This document shows positions 5,529 through 8,638 of a stretch of 8,638 nucleotides of DNA, in pieces; position 1 is the first letter of the stretch, and each line of letters opens with the position of its first letter. The DNA comes from Colimorpha sp045591485 (GTDB lineage Bacteria; Bacteroidota; Bacteroidia; Bacteroidales; P3): assembly GCA_045591485.1 (NCBI GenBank), contig JAZNSV010000080.1, forward strand, positions 1 to 8,638, written 5' to 3'. The notes beneath the pieces were generated by a model. The model was given only the letters and a program-made list of their open reading frames with translations. It ran no database searches and was not told the origin of the DNA. Made by a program: the position numbers and the translations under genes.

Positions 5529-6791
5529 CCTCAGCCAGCTTCTCGGGTTTTGCGAGGCGGTGCCTTTCCACAGCTGGAAGCTGAATTCGGCGGTGCCGTC
5601 GCTGTTGGTGTACACGGTGCCGAGGTTCTGCTTGGTGCTCACCTTGGCGCCCTCGGCGACGGTGACGGTGCCCAGGTTGGCGTAGACGGTCATGTACTCG
5701 CCGTGGCGCACGATGATGCCTTTGGTGCCGTTGGGACAGGTGAATACGCGCGTCACCGTGCCGTTGAAGACACACTGCACAGCGGCGCCGCCCTTGCACA
5801 CCAGGTCGATGCCGTTGTTCATGTTCTGTCCGCCGCTCGAATGGGTGTATTTGCCGTACTCGCGAGCCACCTTCGTATACACAACCGGCCACGGGAAGCG
5901 GCCCTTGTTCGACGCAAAGTCGGCGCTCATGGCCACCTCGGCGGCCGACGCCTTGCCGCTGCCGGCATTGGTGCTGCCTGCGTTGGCCTTGCGCTTGTTG
6001 GCCTTGGCTATCTCCTCGTTGATAATCTTCTGTATCTGCTGCTGCAGCTGCTTTTTCTGCTTCTCTTTCTTGGCAATCTGCTGCTGCAGGTCTTTCTCCT
6101 GCTGCTTGCTCTGCTTCAGGCTCTTCTGGCGTTCCTTCTGCTCGCGCGCCAGCTCGTCTTTCTGCCGTTTCTGCTGCACGAGCAGGGTGCTCTGCTCCTG
6201 CTGCTGGCGGGCCAGGTCGACGCCGATCTCGTTCAGCTCCTCCTCCTTCTGGCGGATGAAGGCAGCCTGGCGACGGCGGTAGCGGCTATAGTCGCGGAAG
6301 TAGCGCGTGCGCAGGTAGGCGTAGTTGTAGCTGCGGGTGTCCATCACCAGCACCAGCTTGTCCAGGTTGCCGCGCTCGCCATAGAGGGTGCGCACCACCT
6401 TGGCATACTCGGCCTTCAGGCTGTCCACCTGTGTGCGCATCATCGTGATGCTGTCTTTGGTGCGGCCCATCTGCACGTCGAGCAGGTTCAGCTGTCCGTT
6501 GATGTTGTTGATGAGCTTGGTGCGCTCGCCGATTTTCTTTTCGAGCAGGTTCAGCTGCTGCTGGCCTGCCCTGCTGTTTTTCTTGGCCTTGGAGAGCTGG
6601 CTGTTGAGGTTCTTGATTTCCTGCTCCACCTTGGCCTTGTCGTTCTCAAGCTGACGCTTGCTCTGGGCCGAGACTGAGTGGAAAGTGGAAAGTGAAAAGT
6701 GGAAAGCGATGCCGACGCAAATCAGCACCACAACTTTCCACTTTCCACTTTCCACTTTCAACTTACCAATTGAGGATGCGTTTGAAGTCAT
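5526..6791 (-). CDS. EnvC/NlpD-like coiled-coil protein with degenerate LytM (M23) domain
   Basis: This periplasmic murein hydrolase activator-like protein has up to 421 residues. It comprises a signal peptide with a cleavage site ...SVSA-QS (after residue 42), a long charged Gln/Lys/Glu-rich coiled coil (about 44-265), a low-complexity Ala/Ser/Gly linker (266-290) and a LytM domain (about 300-421). The zinc ligand His of HxGxD is replaced in NNGID (325-329) and the HxH motif reads FQL (405-407), so the domain should be non-catalytic, as in E. coli EnvC, which activates amidases. H363 in VRHG is kept. The signal peptide is built largely from a GGAAAGT inverted repeat (KLKVESGKWK ... FHFSLSTFH). 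ATG 6791 overlaps the pfk end by 29 nt; TTG 6761 or GTG 6755, just after the pfk stop, are alternative starts that give a more usual signal peptide. The TGA stop lies in another repeat. Confidence 0.88.
   Translation of the reverse strand: MTSNASSIGKLKVESGKWKVVVLICVGIAFHFSLSTFHSVSAQSKRQLENDKAKVEQEIKNLNSQLSKAKKNSRAGQQQLNLLEKKIGERTKLINNINGQLNLLDVQMGRTKDSITMMRTQVDSLKAEYAKVVRTLYGERGNLDKLVLVMDTRSYNYAYLRTRYFRDYSRYRRRQAAFIRQKEEELNEIGVDLARQQQEQSTLLVQQKRQKDELAREQKERQKSLKQSKQQEKDLQQQIAKKEKQKKQLQQQIQKIINEEIAKANKRKANAGSTNAGSGKASAAEVAMSADFASNKGRFPWPVVYTKVAREYGKYTHSSGGQNMNNGIDLVCKGGAAVQCVFNGTVTRVFTCPNGTKGIIVRHGEYMTVYANLGTVTVAEGAKVSTKQNLGTVYTNSDGTAEFSFQLWKGTASQNPRSWLR
6677..6761. repeat. Inverted GGAAAGT-family repeat coding for the EnvC-like signal peptide
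   Basis: On the plus strand an arm of four heptamers (GTGGAAA, GTGGAAA, GTGAAAA, GTGGAAA; 6678-6705) is followed by a 27-nt spacer and an opposing arm of TTTCCAC heptamers from about 6733 to 6760. The mRNA can form a stem of roughly 26 pairs. The loop codes for the hydrophobic VVLICVGI core of the signal peptide. The element starts directly after the pfk stop codon. Confidence 0.87.
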
Positions 6792-7992
6792 ATTCTTCGG
6801 GGTTGGGCAGGTATTTGCGCGCCGCCTCGTAGTCGGCGGGGGTGATGTAGTCCATGATGTCGTTGACGTACGACATCACCTTGTTGCTCTCCACATTCAC
6901 CAGGCGCGGCGGTATCTTGCCCGTCACCGGGTCTTGCAGGTCTTTCAGATACAGCGGGCTCACGTTGCCCAGATTGTCCACATAGACCATGCAGCCCGTG
7001 CAGCCCTGGTTGAACAGCGTGTGCACACCCATGCCCATCAGCGAGCAGTAGGTCAGGTCGTAGGCAATCGGCGTGTGGCAGCGTATCTCGTAGCCTATCT
7101 CCACCGGGCGGGTCTTCACCTTCAGCCCAAGCTCTTTCACCTTGCGCTCCAGCAGGTCATTGAAGATGTGGGCCTTGCTCACCTTGCCCAGCTCGGGGTG
7201 GCCGTGCTCGTCGTAGCTGAAGTGGATGCCGCTGTTCTTGATTTCTTCGTCGCTCAGCGAGTGGAACACACCCTCGCTGATCATCGCGGCGCCGTAGCTG
7301 ATGCCCATCAGCTTGCGCTTGACGATGCAGGAGACCACCATGTTGATAATCTTGTCGACGGTGATCTCGGTCTTGTTGAAGAACTCGGGTATGATAACCA
7401 TCGGATAGTGGCAGGCGCCGGCGATGCCGAGGGCCAGGTGGCCTGCCGAGCGGCCCATGGCGCTCACCACGAACCAGTTCTCGCTGGTGCGTGCGTCTTC
7501 CATCACGGCGGTGGCCAGCACACACCCCTGCGCCTTGGCGCTGTTGTAGCCGAAGGTGGGGCTGCTGTTGGGCAGCGGCAGGTCGTTGTCGATGGTCTTC
7601 GGCACATGGATATTGGCTATCGGATAGTGCTTGTCGGCCAGGAACTTGGCAATGCGGTTGGCCGTCGAGGCGGTGTCGTCGCCGCCAACGGTGACCAGCA
7701 GCTTGATGTCGTTCTTGGTGAAGAGGTCGAGGTTGAAGCGCTGCTCGAAGTCCTCGGGCGTGGGTTTGAAGCGGCTCATCTTCAGTATGCTGCCGCCTTT
7801 GTTGAAGATATCGTCGGCTGTGAGGAAGTCGAGATCCATCATGCGGGGCTTGTCGGTGAAGAGGGCGCTGTAGCCGCCGTGCAGACCGATGACGCGGTAG
7901 CCGTCGCGCAGGAAGGTCTTGGCCACCGAGGCCACAACGGTGTTCATTCCGGGGGCGGGGCCGCCGCCAGTGAGTATTGCTATGCTTTTCAT
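6763..7992 (-). CDS. pfp: Phosphofructokinase family protein, probably diphosphate-dependent
   Basis: This cytoplasmic glycolytic enzyme phosphorylates fructose 6-phosphate to fructose 1,6-bisphosphate. The protein has 409 residues. Visible motifs are GGGPAPGMN (9-17, phosphoryl donor loop), GGDDT (103-107), PKTIDND (131-137, catalytic Asp region), MGRSAGHLA (179-187, F6P binding) and EIGYEIRCHTPIAYDL. Asp at the fourth position of GGDD and Lys in PKTIDND are hallmarks of PPi-using PFKs; ATP enzymes usually have GGD/NG and PGTIDND. A reversible PPi-linked reaction is therefore inferred, though donor specificity cannot be proved from sequence. The ATG at 7992 opens directly into the conserved SIAILTGGG. 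The stop TAA (6765-6763) is followed at once by the repeat that enters the EnvC-like gene. No convincing TAnnTTTG promoter was found between the gene and the repeat array at 8096. Confidence 0.9.
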   Translation of the reverse strand: MKSIAILTGGGPAPGMNTVVASVAKTFLRDGYRVIGLHGGYSALFTDKPRMMDLDFLTADDIFNKGGSILKMSRFKPTPEDFEQRFNLDLFTKNDIKLLVTVGGDDTASTANRIAKFLADKHYPIANIHVPKTIDNDLPLPNSSPTFGYNSAKAQGCVLATAVMEDARTSENWFVVSAMGRSAGHLALGIAGACHYPMVIIPEFFNKTEITVDKIINMVVSCIVKRKLMGISYGAAMISEGVFHSLSDEEIKNSGIHFSYDEHGHPELGKVSKAHIFNDLLERKVKELGLKVKTRPVEIGYEIRCHTPIAYDLTYCSLMGMGVHTLFNQGCTGCMVYVDNLGNVSPLYLKDLQDPVTGKIPPRLVNVESNKVMSYVNDIMDYITPADYEAARKYLPNPEEYDFKRILNW

Positions 7993-8090
7993 GATTTGTT
8001 GTGTTTGTATTTACTGATTTTTATTACCCATAACGCAAGCACCGGCGAATTATTGCACAGCGGAAGATATTTTTTTATTGCGTGATTGTG

Positions 8091-8319
8091 GAAGTGGAAA
8101 GTGGAAAGTGGAAAGTGGAAAGTGGAAAGTGGAAAGCGGAAAGTGGAAAGCGGAAAGTGGAAAGTGGAAAGCGGAAAGTGGAAAGTGGAAAGTGGAAAGT
8201 GGAAAGTGGAAAGTGGAAAGTTGACTACTTGACTACTGTCTACTTAACTACTTGACTACTGTCTACTTAACTACTGCCTACTGTCTACTTTTGAGGAATT
8301 CAGGGAGTTCAAGGCAACG
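8091..8319. repeat. Composite array copy 1: 18 GGAAAGT heptamers plus TTGACTAC block
   Basis: Eighteen in-phase heptamers fill 8096-8221: all GGAAAGT except GGAAAGC at units 6, 8 and 11. They run directly into 7- and 8-bp units TTGACTAC, TGTCTAC and TTAACTAC (8222 to about 8288), in which the 23-bp group TTGACTAC-TGTCTAC-TTAACTAC occurs twice. The block closes with TTTTGAG and a GTTCAAGG end (to about 8314). It lies upstream of pfk with no gene in it. Confidence 0.9.
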
Positions 8320-8320
8320 G

Positions 8321-8468
8321 GAAGTGGAAAGTGGAAAGTGGAAAGTGGAAAGTGGAAAGTTGACTACTTGACTACTTGACTACTGTCTACTTAACTACTT
8401 GACTACTGTCTACTTAACTACCGCCTACTGTCTACTTTTGAGAAGTTCAAGAAGTTCAAGGAGTTCAT
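8321..8468. repeat. Composite array copy 2: 5 GGAAAGT heptamers plus TTGACTAC block
   Basis: This repeats the architecture of the preceding block. It starts with the same GAAGTGGAAAGT junction, has five perfect GGAAAGT units (8326-8360), the TTGACTAC/TGTCTAC/TTAACTAC block with one more leading TTGACTAC than copy 1, then TTTTGAG. It ends in 9-bp repeats AGTTCAAGA, AGTTCAAGG and AGTTCATGA. The copies differ mainly by whole repeat units. Confidence 0.88.
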
Positions 8469-8589
8469 GACAAAACCCCACAAAGAAACGAGAACTGCAC
8501 ATTTCTGACATAAACAAAAACATTCCAAATCAAACACTTGCGCATAACCACCTGAAACTCAGGTCATCTACTGCACCGGTAGTGCCGTT
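8469..8589. other. Unassigned intergenic stretch
   Basis: No coding region, tRNA or clear TAnnTTTG promoter is seen here on either strand. The only structure is a small perfect hairpin ACCTGA-AAC-TCAGGT (8550-8564), possibly chance. It probably belongs to the spacer before a gene beyond the window edge. Confidence 0.5.
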
Positions 8590-8638
8590 GTACGATACAT
8601 GTACGATATATGTACGATACTTGTACGATTGGCAATCG
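8590..8638. repeat. Four GTACGAT direct repeats at 11-bp spacing
   Basis: GTACGAT occurs at 8590, 8601, 8612 and 8623, always 11 bp apart, with variable four-base linkers (ACAT, ATAT, ACTT). The last copy runs into CGATTG-G-CAATCG (8626-8638), a perfect inverted repeat cut by the window edge. Spacing near one helical turn is what tandem sites for a DNA-binding regulator would show, but it could equally be another short tandem repeat family of this genome. Confidence 0.75.

Noticed and set aside
5550..6677. Long plus-strand open frame opposite the EnvC-like gene (375 codons)
   Set aside because: The Leu-rich run is the complement of the coiled-coil CAG/CTG-type codons; no recognisable protein and no start signals.
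6658..8085. Longest plus-strand open frame (475 codons) opposite pfk
   Set aside because: It is the antisense of a complete PFK with all motifs; composition is His/Val/Ala-biased shadow sequence and it starts inside a repeat.
8091..8468. CRISPR array
   Set aside because: Units are 7-9 bp and directly contiguous with no unique spacers of 30 bp or so, and no cas genes are present.
8469..8589. Promoter or small RNA in the last intergenic stretch
   Set aside because: No TAnnTTTG with a suitable upstream TTTG was found on either strand, and the single 6-bp hairpin is too weak to support an RNA gene.

Overview
This window looks like chromosomal DNA from a Bacteroidetes bacterium, most likely order Bacteroidales. 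The reasons are: promoter elements of the Bacteroidetes type (TAnnTTTG, with TTTG about 20 nt upstream) in the 1993-2170 intergenic region; AT-rich leaders with weak Shine-Dalgarno sequences; signal peptides ending in ...SAQ; and proteins typical of the phylum (a long P5C dehydrogenase, LpxH, a degenerate LytM protein of the EnvC type, and a PFK with GGDD/PKTIDND signatures). Coding DNA is fairly GC-rich and the spacers are AT-rich. I cannot name a genus.

Layout: 1-357 is a 209-bp tandem duplication with heptamer repeats and strong hairpins, ending at the stop of pruA. pruA (358-1992, minus) runs divergently from a plus-strand pair: a small lipoprotein (2171-2614) and a nitroreductase (2611-3168), which overlap by ATGA. 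At 3175-3344 an inverted array of 8-bp repeats separates this pair from a minus-strand block. In order of transcription that block is: phosphofructokinase (7992-6763), an EnvC-like LytM/coiled-coil protein (6791-5526), about 320 bp of palindromes and heptamer arrays, lpxH (5203-4358), and two tandem paralogous small outer-membrane-type proteins (4361-3882 and 3866-3351). From 7993 to the end there is no gene, only composite arrays of 7- and 8-bp repeats and, at the edge, an 11-bp-phased GTACGAT direct repeat.

The genes are housekeeping: proline/glutamate catabolism, glycolysis, lipid A synthesis, peptidoglycan hydrolase control and envelope proteins. The striking feature is the repeat system. 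Short tandem repeats with a 7- or 8-bp unit (GGAAAGT, GTTWWAR/TTAAACY, TTGACTAC, AARAGTCR, CACGCATT) fill every larger spacer, often as facing inverted arms. The GGAAAGT family also lies inside two genes in frame. In LpxH it forms about 33 extra residues next to the last metal-binding motif. In the EnvC-like protein it forms most of the signal peptide, with the two arms of an inverted repeat coding for either side of the hydrophobic core. Both coding copies share an identical 30-nt arm carrying the same variant unit, and three copies start with the same TGAAAGTGG boundary. This suggests a spreading palindromic element, comparable in behaviour to Rickettsia palindromic elements, rather than independent slippage. 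That interpretation is inference; the repeats and their positions are read directly from the sequence.
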